Shown piece by piece: positions 17,360-26,807 of a stretch of 64,000 nucleotides of DNA (its first letter is position 1; each line of letters begins with the position of its first letter). The translations under genes and the position numbers were made by a program. The notes under the pieces were generated by a model. That model made no database searches and had not been told where the DNA came from. It worked only from the letters and a program-made list of their open reading frames with translations. The DNA comes from Xanthomonas cissicola (GTDB lineage Bacteria > Pseudomonadota > Gammaproteobacteria > Xanthomonadales > Xanthomonadaceae): positions 62,001 through 126,000 of the forward strand of contig NZ_VZPL01000001.1 in NCBI RefSeq assembly GCF_008801575.1, in the 5' to 3' direction.

Positions 17360-18652
17360 ATGAATGCTCAAGCTGTCTTTCCCTCCGATACGTCGCCGCA
17401 GCTCGGCGCGCCGACCGATGCGGCGCTGGCGCAGCGCTTCGATCCGGTGTTTGCGCGCATCGCCGAGGGCGCACTGGCGCGCGAGCGCGAGCGCATCCTG
17501 GCCCATGAGCCGGTTGCCTGGCTGCGGGCGGCCGGCTTCGGCGCCGTGCGCGTGCCGCAGGCCCACGGCGGCCTCGGTGCGAGCCTGCCGCAGCTGTTGC
17601 GACTATTGGCCCGGCTCGGCGAAGCCGATTCCAATCTGCCGCAGATCCTGCGTGCGCATTTCGGCTTCGTGGAAGGCCTGTACGGCAGTACTGCAGACGA
17701 TGCGGCGTTACGCGCGCGCTGGTTTCCGCGCGTGGCCGCCGGCGCGCTCTTCGGGGCGGCCATGGCCGAGCGCGGCCCGGCCACCGAGAACACGCTGACG
17801 CTGCGTCGCGACGGGGCGCATTGGCAGCTGGATGGCGAGAAGTTCTATTCCACCGGCACGCTCTACGCCGACTGGATCCTGGCGGCCGCCGTGGACGGTG
17901 GCGACCAGCTCGCGCTCGCGGTGCCTGCCGATGCTCAGGGGGTGACGCGGATCGACGATTGGGACGGCTTCGGCCAGCGCCTGACCGGCAGCGGCAGCAC
18001 CCATTTCAGGGCGGTGCGGCTGCAGGACGAGCATGTGCTGCACCGGCATCCCGCCGGGCAGGCGCGGCCGGACAACTATCTCACCGCGTTCTACCAGAGC
18101 GTGCACCTGGCGACCTTGACCGGGATCGCGCGTGCGGTGCTGCGCGATGGCGTGGAATTCGTGCGCGCCCGCACCCGCGTATTCGGCGTGCCCGGGCAGA
18201 CGCGGCCGGCCGACGATCCACTGGTGCAGCGGGTGGTCGGCCGCTTGTCGAGCCTGGCCTTCGCTGCAGACGCGGTGGTGGAGCAGGTCGGCGTCTCGTT
18301 GCAGCAGGCCCACCTCGCGCATCATGCCGGCACCGCGTCAGAGGCCGATTACATCGCCGCCGATCTGGCCGCCTATCACGGCCAGCAGGTGGTGTTGCCA
18401 CTGGTGCTGGAGGCCAGCACGCTGGTCTTCGAGGTCGGTGGCGCCTCGGCGACCGCGCGTGAGCGTGCGCTGGACCGGCATTGGCGCAACGCGCGCACCA
18501 TCGCCTCGCATAACCCGGCGATCCTGCGCGAACGTGCGCTTGGCGACTGGCGATTGAACGGTCGTCGTCCACGCGAGGCGTGGTTCGCCGGCACCACATC
18601 CCAGAGTGCGGCCGGCGCAGATGCGAGCGTGTCGACGGGAGCGACTGCATGA
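17360..18652 (+). CDS. DszC/SfnB-like flavin-dependent monooxygenase (acyl-CoA dehydrogenase fold)
   Basis: 430-residue protein with the acyl-CoA dehydrogenase fold: N-terminal helices with VRVPQAHGGLGASLPQ, middle domain with AMAERGPATENTLTLRRDG, EKFYSTGTLYADWIL and DWDGFGQRLTGSGSTHFRAV, and a C-terminal bundle. The DWDGFGQRLTGSGST block aligns with DWDNIGQRQTDSGST of the SfnB gene at 7934, so the two are paralogues. DszC-type enzymes use FMNH2 and oxygen to oxidise sulfur in thiophenes and sulfones. ATG 17360 has GGAG about 9 bases upstream. Its stop overlaps the next start (ATGA). Confidence 0.83.
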   Translation: MNAQAVFPSDTSPQLGAPTDAALAQRFDPVFARIAEGALARERERILAHEPVAWLRAAGFGAVRVPQAHGGLGASLPQLLRLLARLGEADSNLPQILRAHFGFVEGLYGSTADDAALRARWFPRVAAGALFGAAMAERGPATENTLTLRRDGAHWQLDGEKFYSTGTLYADWILAAAVDGGDQLALAVPADAQGVTRIDDWDGFGQRLTGSGSTHFRAVRLQDEHVLHRHPAGQARPDNYLTAFYQSVHLATLTGIARAVLRDGVEFVRARTRVFGVPGQTRPADDPLVQRVVGRLSSLAFAADAVVEQVGVSLQQAHLAHHAGTASEADYIAADLAAYHGQQVVLPLVLEASTLVFEVGGASATARERALDRHWRNARTIASHNPAILRERALGDWRLNGRRPREAWFAGTTSQSAAGADASVSTGATA

Positions 18653-20109
18653 GCGGCAATGCCGACCCCAAACAATTGCACGTCAACCTGTTCGAAATGA
18701 ACTGCGTCAGTCACATCGTGCACGGCATGTGGGCGCATCCGGACAACAACCGGCACCGGTTCAACGATCTGGAGTACTGGACCGAACTGGCACAGCTGCT
18801 GGAATACGGCACCTTCGACGGCATCTTTCTGGCCGATGTGATCGGCGCCTACGACAGCTTCGGGCACGGTGCGAAGGCCGCGCTGGAAGAGGCGGTGCAG
18901 ATTCCCAGCAACGATCCGCTGCTGTTGATCCCGGCGATGGCGCAGGTGACCAGGCATCTGGGCTTCGGCGCGACCTTCTCCACCACCTACGAGCCGCCGT
19001 TCGCGTTCGCACGGCGCATGAGCACCCTCGATCACCTGACCCGCGGCCGGGTCGGCTGGAACATCGTGACCTCCTACCTGCCCAATGCGGCACGCAACTT
19101 CGGCCTGGAAGGCGAGGTGCCGCACGATCAACGCTACGAGATCGCCGATGAATATCTGGACGTGCTGTACAAGCTGTGGGAAGGCTCGTGGGACGACGAT
19201 GCGGTGATCCAGGACCGTGAGCGGCGCATCTACACCGATCCGTCCAAGGTGCGCCAGATCGATCACCACGGCGCCTACTTCAAGGTCGCCGGCCCGCATC
19301 TGAGCCAGCCCTCGCCACAGCGCACGCCGCTGCTGTTCCAGGCTTCCGGCTCGGCGGCCGGGTTGGAATTCGCCGCGCGGCATGCCGAAGTGGTGTTCAC
19401 CGGCGGGCTGACCGCCGCCGACGTGCGCGCCAATATCGCCAAGACCCGCGCGCGCGTGGAAGCGCAGGGGCGCGATCCGCGCGCGATCCGGTTCGTGGTG
19501 CAGGCCGGGGTGATCGTCGGCCGGACCGATGCAGAGGTCGCGGCCAAACTCGACAGCTACCGCGCGCTGATGAGCGTGCGCGGCGGCCTGGTGCACGCGC
19601 AGTCGGACATCGATCTGCTTGCCTATCCTCGCGATCTGGTAATCGGCGAAATCGTCGGCGGGCGCGGCAAGGGCAGCGCCAGCGGGATCGGCCGTGGCGT
19701 ACTGGCCGGCTTCGACCCGCAGTGGACGGTCGGACAGGTGCTGACGCGGCTGGAGGCGTTCGACCGCGAGCGGTATTTCGTTGCCGGCACGCCGACCGGC
19801 GTGGCCGACACCATCGAGCGCTGGCTCGACGAAGACGACATCGACGGCATCAACCTGCGCCAGTATCTGTCGTTCGAGACCGCACGCGATTTCATCGAAC
19901 TGGTGGTGCCGGAACTGCGCCGGCGCGGTCGCTTCCGCCAGACGTATCGCGATGGCGAGACGCTGCGCGAACGGCTGTTCGGCGCAGGCCAGGCTCGCTT
20001 GCCGGACGATCATTTCGGTGCGCGTTATCGCGACCCCGCCAATCTCAAGGTGCCACCGCCGCCGCTGCGGTTTCCGGCGCCGTTGGCGGCAGCCGGGAGC
20101 GGCGGATGA
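18649..20109 (+). CDS. LLM-class flavin-dependent monooxygenase, NtaA/SnaA/DszA family
   Basis: 486-residue luciferase-like monooxygenase of the large NtaA/DszA branch. Seen: LHVNLFEMNCVSHIVHGMW at the start, TFDGIFLADVIGAYD, GFGATFSTTYEPPFAFARRMSTLDHLTRGRVGWNIVTSYL (family signature) and LLFQASGSAAGLEFAARHAEVVF. Members cleave C-N or C-S bonds of chelators and sulfones with FMNH2. Coupled by ATGA overlap to the DszC-like gene before it and the lipoprotein gene after it. In the Dsz pathway DszC and DszA act in sequence, and the same pairing here suggests a two-step oxidative desulfurisation. The substrate is not known. Confidence 0.87.
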   Translation: MSGNADPKQLHVNLFEMNCVSHIVHGMWAHPDNNRHRFNDLEYWTELAQLLEYGTFDGIFLADVIGAYDSFGHGAKAALEEAVQIPSNDPLLLIPAMAQVTRHLGFGATFSTTYEPPFAFARRMSTLDHLTRGRVGWNIVTSYLPNAARNFGLEGEVPHDQRYEIADEYLDVLYKLWEGSWDDDAVIQDRERRIYTDPSKVRQIDHHGAYFKVAGPHLSQPSPQRTPLLFQASGSAAGLEFAARHAEVVFTGGLTAADVRANIAKTRARVEAQGRDPRAIRFVVQAGVIVGRTDAEVAAKLDSYRALMSVRGGLVHAQSDIDLLAYPRDLVIGEIVGGRGKGSASGIGRGVLAGFDPQWTVGQVLTRLEAFDRERYFVAGTPTGVADTIERWLDEDDIDGINLRQYLSFETARDFIELVVPELRRRGRFRQTYRDGETLRERLFGAGQARLPDDHFGARYRDPANLKVPPPPLRFPAPLAAAGSGG

Positions 20110-21737
20110 AGGCGGCGCTCGGCGTGGCGTTGGCGGTGCTGGCACTGGCCGGCTGTCGCCAGCAACCCGCGGCGTCGGCGGCTGCCGGCACCGCTCCGCG
20201 CCAGGGCGGCACGCTGATCTACGCCACCGACCGCGAGCCCACCTGCCTGGACCCGCATGTGCAGGGAGACATGCCGCAGGTGTTCGTGGCCCGCCAATAC
20301 CTCGATTCGCTGGTATCGATGGATGCGCGGGGCCGGATCGGGCCATGGCTGGCGCGCAGTTGGGAGGTCTCCGCCGACGGGACCGCCTACACCTTCCACC
20401 TGCGCGAGGACGTGCGCTTCAGCGACGGCGCGCCGTTCACCGCCGAAGCGCTCAAGGCCAACCTGGACCACATTGCCAATCCGCATACCCAGTCCAGCAC
20501 CGCCGGCGGCTACATCCGCCAGTACCGCCGCACCGAGATCGTCGATACGCATACCGCAATCGTGCATCTCGACAGTGCGTACGCGGCATTTCTGGAAGTC
20601 ATGGCGCAGGGGTTTCTCGGCTTGCAGTCGCCGGCCGCGCTGGCCCGTTCGCGCGAGCAGAACTGTCAGCAGCCGGTCGGCTCCGGGCCGTTCAAGGTGG
20701 AGCGCTGGGACCGCCAGAACCAGCTGGTGCTGGTGCGCAATCCGGAGTATGCCTGGGCGCCGCCGACCGCCCGCCACAACGGCCCGGCCTATCTGGATCG
20801 GGTGGTGTGGAAATTCATCGCCGAACCGTCGGTGCGCTTCGCCTCGTTGCAGGCTGGCGAGGTCGATGTCATCGACACCCTGCCGCCCGAAGCGCACGCG
20901 CTGGCGCGCATCAATCCCGAGCTCTCGCTATTGGTCGCCAATCGGCCCGGCAACCCCACCAACGGCACGCTCAACCTGACCCGCGCGCCGTTCGACGATA
21001 TCCGCGTGCGTGAGGCCTTCCTGCGCTCGGCCGATGTCGAGGGCGCCTTGCAGAGCGTGTTCTTCGGCGAATTCGCGCGCGCCGGCGGCCCGCTCAGTCC
21101 CGGCACGCCGTTCTACAGCGCCGACTTCGAACACGCCGCCGACTACGACCCGGCACGCGCCAACCGCCTGCTCGATCAGGCCGGCTGGACCCGGCGCGAT
21201 GGCGCCGGTTACCGCAGCAAGAACGGCCGCCGCCTGAGCGTGGATGTGCTGATGCGCAGCCAGACCTGGCCGGCCGAACAGACGCTGTGGGAGCAGGTGC
21301 AGGCCACCGCGCGCGGCACCGGTTTCGAGGTACGGCTGCACCTGCTCAGCGACGCGCTCTTGCAGCAGCGCCAGGCAGCCTGGGACTACGACGTGCGCGT
21401 GGGCTACTGGAACACCAATACCGCCGACGTGCTGCGGATCATCTTCGGCTCGCAATTCCTGGCCCCGGTCGGCGGCAAGGGCGGCTTCCACCAGAATGGC
21501 GCAGGCTTTGCGGATGCGCAGTTCGATGCGGTGGTGGCGCAGGCGCTGGCCACCCAGGACCCGCAGCAGCGTGCGCAGCTCTACCACCAGGCCCAGCGCA
21601 TCGCGTCCGGCCAGTTCCTGCAACTCACCACCTATCCGCAGAGCACGCGGCTGGGCATCTACAAGACCGCGCACGGCGTGGCGCTGGAGCCAGCGCTGCA
21701 GGTCACCACGCTGTACGACGCCTGGGTGAGCAAATGA
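20106..21737 (+). CDS. ABC transporter substrate-binding lipoprotein, family 5 (Dpp/Opp type)
   Basis: 543 residues. Lipobox LAGC (Cys about residue 17) marks it as a lipoprotein. Family-5 binding protein features: GGTLIYATDREPTCLDPHV, WLARSWEVSADGTAYTFHLREDVRFSDGAPFTAEALKAN, QPVGSGPFKVERWDR and DYDPARANRLLDQAGW. Such proteins bind peptides, nickel, glycosides or opines. Here the operon partners are two sulfur-type monooxygenases, so an organosulfur ligand is inferred. Start and stop both overlap neighbouring genes (ATGA). Confidence 0.88.
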   Translation: MKAALGVALAVLALAGCRQQPAASAAAGTAPRQGGTLIYATDREPTCLDPHVQGDMPQVFVARQYLDSLVSMDARGRIGPWLARSWEVSADGTAYTFHLREDVRFSDGAPFTAEALKANLDHIANPHTQSSTAGGYIRQYRRTEIVDTHTAIVHLDSAYAAFLEVMAQGFLGLQSPAALARSREQNCQQPVGSGPFKVERWDRQNQLVLVRNPEYAWAPPTARHNGPAYLDRVVWKFIAEPSVRFASLQAGEVDVIDTLPPEAHALARINPELSLLVANRPGNPTNGTLNLTRAPFDDIRVREAFLRSADVEGALQSVFFGEFARAGGPLSPGTPFYSADFEHAADYDPARANRLLDQAGWTRRDGAGYRSKNGRRLSVDVLMRSQTWPAEQTLWEQVQATARGTGFEVRLHLLSDALLQQRQAAWDYDVRVGYWNTNTADVLRIIFGSQFLAPVGGKGGFHQNGAGFADAQFDAVVAQALATQDPQQRAQLYHQAQRIASGQFLQLTTYPQSTRLGIYKTAHGVALEPALQVTTLYDAWVSK

Positions 21738-22711
21738 ATGCGATCGCGATCGGAAGACTCCGCCATGCCCCATGGGCGCGCCAGCTGCGCGCGCTGGCAA
21801 CGCATCTGCTCGGTGCGGCGCTGGTGCTGTGGGCTGCGGCCACGTTGTTGTTCCTGGTGTTGCGGTTGATGCCGGGCGATCCGGCGCTGGCGATCCTGGG
21901 CGGCTCCAGCGCGAATCCAACCGCCGAGACGCTGGCCGCGGTACGCCGCGAGTACGGGCTCGACCAGCCATTGCTCCGGCAGTACGTGGCGCACCTGGGC
22001 CGGCTGGTGCAAGGCGACCTGGGCACCTCCTATTCCCAGCACCTGCCGGTGGTGCAGGTGCTGCGCGAGCAGGCCGGGGCGACCCTGCAGCTGACTGGCG
22101 CAGCCTTGCTGCTGGCCTGGCTGCTGGCGTTGGCGTCGGTGCTGCCGAGCGTGCGCCGCGGCTGGCGCGACCGGCTGTTTTCCACGCTCGAAACGGTGTC
22201 GGCCGCATTGCCGCAGTTCTGGCTCGGACTGGTGTTACTGGCCGTGTTCGCGTTCGGCCTGCGGGTGCTGCCGCCGGCCGGCAGCGATGGTCTGCGCAGC
22301 CTGATCCTGCCGGCACTGACGCTGGCGTTGCCGCTGGCCGGCTTCCTGGCGCAGGTCACCCGCGAGTCGATGGCGCTGGCGCTGGAACAGCCGTTCGTGT
22401 TGTCGGCGCGGACCCGCGGCCTGGGCGAGGGGGCCGTCCGCCTGCGTCACGCCCTGCGGCACGCCTTGCTGCCGGGGCTGAGTCTGTCCGGCTGGGCAAT
22501 CGGCGCCACCATCAGCGGTGCGGTGGTCACCGAGGTGATCTTCTCGCGCAAAGGCGTTGGCCGGCAGCTGTTCTACGCGGTGCAGGCGCAGGATCTGCCG
22601 CTGGCGATGGGCATCGTGTTGTTCATCGCGGCGGTTTATGTGATCGCCAACCTGTCGATCGACGCCCTGCAGCGATTGGTCGATCCGCGTCTGTCCGGAG
22701 AGTCCCGATGA
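21734..22711 (+). CDS. ABC transporter permease, DppB type
   Basis: 325-residue inner-membrane permease with six helices. DppB-class marks: FLVLRLMPGDPALAILGG, RREYGLDQPLLRQYVAHLGRLVQGDLGTSYS and the EAA loop region RTRGLGEGAVRLRHALRHALLPGLS followed by VVTEVIFSRKGVGRQLFYAVQAQDLPLAMG. The N-terminus has a longer basic lead than usual. Pairs with the DppC-type permease encoded next (ATGA overlap). Confidence 0.9.
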   Translation: MNAIAIGRLRHAPWARQLRALATHLLGAALVLWAAATLLFLVLRLMPGDPALAILGGSSANPTAETLAAVRREYGLDQPLLRQYVAHLGRLVQGDLGTSYSQHLPVVQVLREQAGATLQLTGAALLLAWLLALASVLPSVRRGWRDRLFSTLETVSAALPQFWLGLVLLAVFAFGLRVLPPAGSDGLRSLILPALTLALPLAGFLAQVTRESMALALEQPFVLSARTRGLGEGAVRLRHALRHALLPGLSLSGWAIGATISGAVVTEVIFSRKGVGRQLFYAVQAQDLPLAMGIVLFIAAVYVIANLSIDALQRLVDPRLSGESR

Positions 22712-23592
22712 ATACCGCAACGCTGTCTCGTGCGCTCCCTCCCTGCGCGCTGTGCGCGCGTGTCCGTGGCGCACTGCGCTGGCTGATCGCGCTGCCTCCC
22801 GGGCCCGCGTTGGCGGCTGCCTTTTTCAGCTTGCTGCTCGCGCTGGTGCTGGCGCCAGCCCTGTTCGCCGGCGCCGACCCGCTGGCGGTGGCGCCGCGGC
22901 AGGCGTTCCAGGCGCCGAGCTGGGCGCACTGGTTCGGCACCGATGCCTCCGGCCGCGATCTGTGGGCACGCGTGGTCTACGGCGCGCGTGAATCGCTGGC
23001 GATCGGCGTGGCCGCCACCGCCCTGGCGATGAGTGTGGCCATCGTCTTGGGGCTGGCCGCCGGGCTCGGCGGGCGGTTGCTCGATCGCTGCATCGGCGCT
23101 GCCTTGAACGTGCTGTTCGCGTTTCCGTCGCTGGTATTGGCCTTGCTGCTGGTCGCGGTGTTCGGGGCCGGGCTGGGGCCGGTGATCGTGGCCACCGGTG
23201 TGGGCTGTGCGCCCGGCTATGCACGCATGGTGCGTGCGCAGGTGCTGACGGTGCGCGGTTCCGGCTACGTGGAAGCGGCGCGCGTGCTTGGCCATGGGCC
23301 GTGGCGGATCGTGCTGCGGCACATCCTGCCCAATGCGATGCGGCCGCTGCTGGTCACGGTCACCCTGGGCGTGGGCCAGATCATCGTGTGGGCGTCGGCA
23401 CTGAGTTTTCTCGGGCTGGGCAAGCCGCCACCGGCGGCGGAGTGGGGCACCCTGCTGTCGGTGGGGCGCGACTTCGTCGCCCTGGCCTGGTGGATGAGCT
23501 TCTTCCCCGGCGTGTTCATCGTGCTCACCACGCTGTCCACCAGCGTGCTCGGACGCTGGTTGCAGCGGCGTCTGGAAGGACGCAGCCCATGA
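22708..23592 (+). CDS. ABC transporter permease, DppC type
   Basis: 294-residue partner permease. FGTDASGRDLWARVVYGARESLAIGV is the typical DppC N-terminal block; EAARVLGHGPWRIVLRHILPNAMRPLLV is the EAA loop that contacts the ATPase; ALSFLGLGKPPPAAEWGTLLS is also family-specific. The ATG at 22708 overlaps the end of the DppB-type gene. The long frame upstream of it is a shadow of that gene. Confidence 0.9.
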   Translation: MNTATLSRALPPCALCARVRGALRWLIALPPGPALAAAFFSLLLALVLAPALFAGADPLAVAPRQAFQAPSWAHWFGTDASGRDLWARVVYGARESLAIGVAATALAMSVAIVLGLAAGLGGRLLDRCIGAALNVLFAFPSLVLALLLVAVFGAGLGPVIVATGVGCAPGYARMVRAQVLTVRGSGYVEAARVLGHGPWRIVLRHILPNAMRPLLVTVTLGVGQIIVWASALSFLGLGKPPPAAEWGTLLSVGRDFVALAWWMSFFPGVFIVLTTLSTSVLGRWLQRRLEGRSP

Positions 23593-25238
23593 GCACGCCG
23601 CTGCTGCGCGTGGATGGCCTCACCGTCACGTTCGCACGGCCCGGCCAGCCTGCGCTCACGGTGGTGCGCGAACTGTCCTTCAGCCTGGCGCCGGGGCGTG
23701 CGGTGGCCTTGGTCGGCGAATCCGGCTCGGGCAAGAGCGTCAGTGCGCGCAGCCTGGTCGGCCTGGCCGGTGCGCACGCGCAGGTCAGCGCACGCGTGCT
23801 GGCGCATGCCGGCCGCGATCTGCGCGGCTACAGCGAGCGGCAATGGCAGGAGTTACGCGGCAAGGACATCGGCTTCGTTCTGCAGGACGCACTGGTATCG
23901 CTGGACCCGTTGCGCCCGGTCGGCCGCGAGATCGAGGAAGCATTGGCCGCACACGGCTGGGGCGATCGCGCACGCCGTCGCGAACGGGTGCTGGAGCTGC
24001 TGCAACAAGCTGGTGTGCCGGAACCGGCCTTGCGCGCACGCCAACGCCCGGACCAGCTATCCGGCGGATTGCGCCAACGCGCGTTGATCGCCTCGGCGCT
24101 GGCCAACGCACCCGGCATTCTGATCGCCGACGAGCCGACCACCGCACTGGACGCCACCGTGCAGGTGCAGGTGCTGGCGGCCTTGCAGGCGATCAAGCGA
24201 CGCGGTGGCGCATTGCTGGTCATCAGCCATGATCTGGCGCTGGTGGCGCAACTGGCCGACGAGGTGGTGGTACTGCGCCACGGCGAGGTGGTCGAGCAGG
24301 GGCCGATCGCGCAGGTGCTGCAGCGGCCGGCTCATGCCTATACGCGTGCGCTGCTCGCGGCAATTCCCGGCGGCCGCGGGCCGCGCGTTGCGACTGCCCT
24401 GGCCAGTGCAGAGCCCGCCAACGCACCGACACCGCCGTTGCTGGAGGTGCGCGGCTTGCGCAAGGCCTATCGCGGTCCGGATGGCGAGGCGCGTCTGGCT
24501 GTCGATGGGGTCGATCTGGTGTTGCAGGCCGGGCGCACGCTGGGGGTGGTCGGCGAATCCGGTTCCGGCAAAAGCAGCCTGGCACGGCTGATTCTGGGGC
24601 TGACCGAGGCGGATGCAGGCGAGGTACGGCTGAACGGCCGGCCCTGGATCGGCAGCGCCGCCGCACGCGTGTCCGAAGCGCAACGTCGGCCGTGGCGGCG
24701 TGCGATCAGTGCGGTCTACCAGGATCCGCTGAGTTCGTTCGACCCCCGCTGGACGGTGGCCCGCATTCTCGGCGACGCGCTGGATGCGGTCGGCCTGCTG
24801 CGTGCTGCACAGCGCGCCCGGATCGCCGAGCTGCTCGAACTGGTACGGCTCGGTACCGCGCTGGCCGACCGCTTCCCGCTGCAGCTCTCCGGTGGCCAGC
24901 GCCAGCGCGTGGCGATCGCGCGCGCCATCGCCACCGAGCCGCGCCTGATCGTGCTGGATGAAGCGGTGTCGGCACTCGACGTATCGGTCCAGGCGCAGGT
25001 GCTCGACCTGCTGGCCGATCTGCAGGCACACCTGGGGCTGGCCTACCTCTTCATCTCGCACGACCTCGGCGTGATCCGTCAGGTCAGTCACGACATCCTG
25101 GTGATGCGGCGCGGACAGGTCCAGGAGGCGGGACCGGCCGAGCAGGTGTTCGCACAGCCGCGTGCGGCCTATACGCGTGCGTTGCTGGCGGCGATGCCGC
25201 GTCTGCCAGCGCCGGTCGACGCATTGCGGCAGGCCTGA
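23589..25238 (+). CDS. fused double ATPase of a Dpp/Opp-type ABC importer (DppD-DppF fusion)
   Basis: 549 residues holding two complete nucleotide-binding domains. Domain 1: Walker A GESGSGKSVS (near residue 44), signature LSGGLRQRALI, Walker B ILIADEPTTALD. Domain 2: Walker A GESGSGKSSLA (near 323), signature LSGGQRQRVAI, Walker B LIVLDEAVSALD (Ala where Pro is usual). Each ends with the oligopeptide-type tail (HAYTRALLAAIP and AAYTRALLAAMP). In most Dpp/Opp systems these are two genes. Last gene of the six-gene operon that begins at 17360. Confidence 0.92.
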   Translation: MSTPLLRVDGLTVTFARPGQPALTVVRELSFSLAPGRAVALVGESGSGKSVSARSLVGLAGAHAQVSARVLAHAGRDLRGYSERQWQELRGKDIGFVLQDALVSLDPLRPVGREIEEALAAHGWGDRARRRERVLELLQQAGVPEPALRARQRPDQLSGGLRQRALIASALANAPGILIADEPTTALDATVQVQVLAALQAIKRRGGALLVISHDLALVAQLADEVVVLRHGEVVEQGPIAQVLQRPAHAYTRALLAAIPGGRGPRVATALASAEPANAPTPPLLEVRGLRKAYRGPDGEARLAVDGVDLVLQAGRTLGVVGESGSGKSSLARLILGLTEADAGEVRLNGRPWIGSAAARVSEAQRRPWRRAISAVYQDPLSSFDPRWTVARILGDALDAVGLLRAAQRARIAELLELVRLGTALADRFPLQLSGGQRQRVAIARAIATEPRLIVLDEAVSALDVSVQAQVLDLLADLQAHLGLAYLFISHDLGVIRQVSHDILVMRRGQVQEAGPAEQVFAQPRAAYTRALLAAMPRLPAPVDALRQA

Positions 25239-25414
25239 CAGGCGGCCGGCATTGCGTCCGGAGCGGCCCGGGCGACCGGCGCCGTTGCAACATGCAACGC
25301 ACAACGCGGCAGCTGCGGCCGCACCCGGCCGATAGGCGGTATCGCCTGCAAGCCGCCCAGCACTCCCGTGCCGGGAAGGCGGCGCGACGGCATAGCGCTC
25401 GCAAGAGCGCCGGA
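25239..25414. other. convergent intergenic region with small hairpins
   Basis: 176 bases between the end of the importer operon and the apaH stop. It contains a compact palindrome CGTTGCA-ACA-TGCAACG (25283-25299) and a six-bp hairpin GCGCTC-GCAA-GAGCGC (25395-25410) just past the apaH stop; neither has a T run. These may serve as weak transcription ends for the two converging units. Confidence 0.4.
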
Positions 25415-26359
25415 TCAGCCGCCGGCTGGACCGGTCGATGCCGGTGTCGGAGCGGGCCCGGTCTGCGCTTGGTCGCCACCACGCTGCCGCTGCCGGCGAC
25501 GCGGTTGCCGCGGGCGCTGCGCGGTTTTCGGCGGATGCGTGATCGGATTTCCCGGCACCTGCACCACCCGTAGTTCGTCGGTATCCAGCTGCAACGCGGT
25601 CAGCTTGCCGCCCCAGACCGCACCGGTATCGATCGCATGGACGCCCTGGGTGATCGTCAGGCCCAGCGCGGACCAATGCCCGCAGACGATCTTCAGGTCG
25701 CGCTCGACCCGTCCCGGCACTTCGAACCATGGATACAGGCCCTGCGCCTGCGTGCCCGGCGTGCCCTTGTCGTCGGTGGCGATGCGCCCACGCGGAGTGC
25801 AATAGCGCATGCGGGTGAACAGATTGATGATGGCGCGGCTACGGTCATAGCCGCTCAGGCCCGGCGACCAGCCGGGCTGATCGCCGTACATATTGCGCAG
25901 CAGCTTGCGATAGCCGCCGCCCTGCAGTTGCTGCTCGACCTCGCGTGCATGCTTTTCGGCCATCTGCGTGGTCCACTTCGGCGCCAGCCCGGCGTGGATC
26001 ATCATCCAGCCCAGTTCGCGGTCCACGTGCGCCAGCTTCTGCATGCGTAGCCAGTCCAGCAGCGCATCGCGATCTTCGGCCATCACGATGCGCAGCAGAT
26101 CCGGGTTGACCTTGCGTTGCTCTTCTTCCGAGCGCGCGCCGATCGCCAGCAGCGACAGGTCGTGATTGCCCAGCACCACCACGCTGTGCGCGCGCAAGGA
26201 ATGCACCAGGCGCAGGGTTTCCAGCGACTGCCCGCCGCGGTTGACCAGATCGCCGCAGAACCACAGCGTGTCCTGGGCGGGGTCGAAATTGATCTTCTCC
26301 AGCAACCGCTGGGTGATGTCGTAGCAACCTTGCAGATCGCCGATGGCCCAGACACTCAT
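25415..26359 (-). CDS. apaH: symmetrical bis(5'-nucleosyl)-tetraphosphatase
   Basis: Hydrolyses Ap4A to two ADP. Metallophosphatase motifs: GDLQGCYD (residues 7-14), CGDLVNRG, GNHDLSLLA and the later HAGLAP. 314 residues, longer than the roughly 280 of E. coli because of a basic, Gln/Arg/Pro-rich C-terminal tail of about 40 residues (RQPRRRQRQRGG region), which is likely disordered. It closes the conserved lptD-surA-pdxA-ksgA-apaG-apaH block; ApaG ends 28 bases upstream. Confidence 0.95.
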   Translation of the reverse strand: MSVWAIGDLQGCYDITQRLLEKINFDPAQDTLWFCGDLVNRGGQSLETLRLVHSLRAHSVVVLGNHDLSLLAIGARSEEEQRKVNPDLLRIVMAEDRDALLDWLRMQKLAHVDRELGWMMIHAGLAPKWTTQMAEKHAREVEQQLQGGGYRKLLRNMYGDQPGWSPGLSGYDRSRAIINLFTRMRYCTPRGRIATDDKGTPGTQAQGLYPWFEVPGRVERDLKIVCGHWSALGLTITQGVHAIDTGAVWGGKLTALQLDTDELRVVQVPGNPITHPPKTAQRPRQPRRRQRQRGGDQAQTGPAPTPASTGPAGG

Positions 26360-26387
26360 TGCGCGCGCTCCCTCACTCCAGCATCCA

Positions 26388-26771
26388 TCAGTGCAGCGTC
26401 CTGGGCACGCTCAGCACGAAGGCGGCGATCGGGGCGATAAATTCGGTGCCATCGTCGGCCACCATGTCGTAGTGGCCTTGCATCTGTCCCTGCTCGGTCT
26501 CCAGCAGTACGCCAGAGGTGTAATGGAACGCTTCGCCCGGGCGCAGCCACGGCTGTTCGCCGACCACCCCTTCGCCATCCACCTGCTCGGTGCGTCCGTT
26601 GCCATCGGTGATCTGCCAATGGCGCGCGACCAGGCGCGCAGGCACCGCGCCCGCATTCTGGATGCGGATGCTGTAGGCAAAGGCATAGCGGCCTTCGTCC
26701 GGGGTGGATTGATGGGCGAGGAAGCGGGGCGATACCTCGACCTCGACCCGGTAGCGCGGATCATCTTGCAT
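26388..26771 (-). CDS. apaG: ApaG protein
   Basis: 127-residue immunoglobulin/FnIII-like ApaG domain protein. Typical segments: [65 protein letters not shown] and [12 protein letters not shown]. The molecular role is not settled; it is nearly always beside apaH and ksgA, as here, and a nucleotide-binding role has been suggested for the family. Confidence 0.94.
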   Translation of the reverse strand: MQDDPRYRVEVEVSPRFLAHQSTPDEGRYAFAYSIRIQNAGAVPARLVARHWQITDGNGRTEQVDGEGVVGEQPWLRPGEAFHYTSGVLLETEQGQMQGHYDMVADDGTEFIAPIAAFVLSVPRTLH

Positions 26772-26807
26772 GGCGAAAGTCTAAATAAAACGGTGTGGGA
26801 ACGGCGC

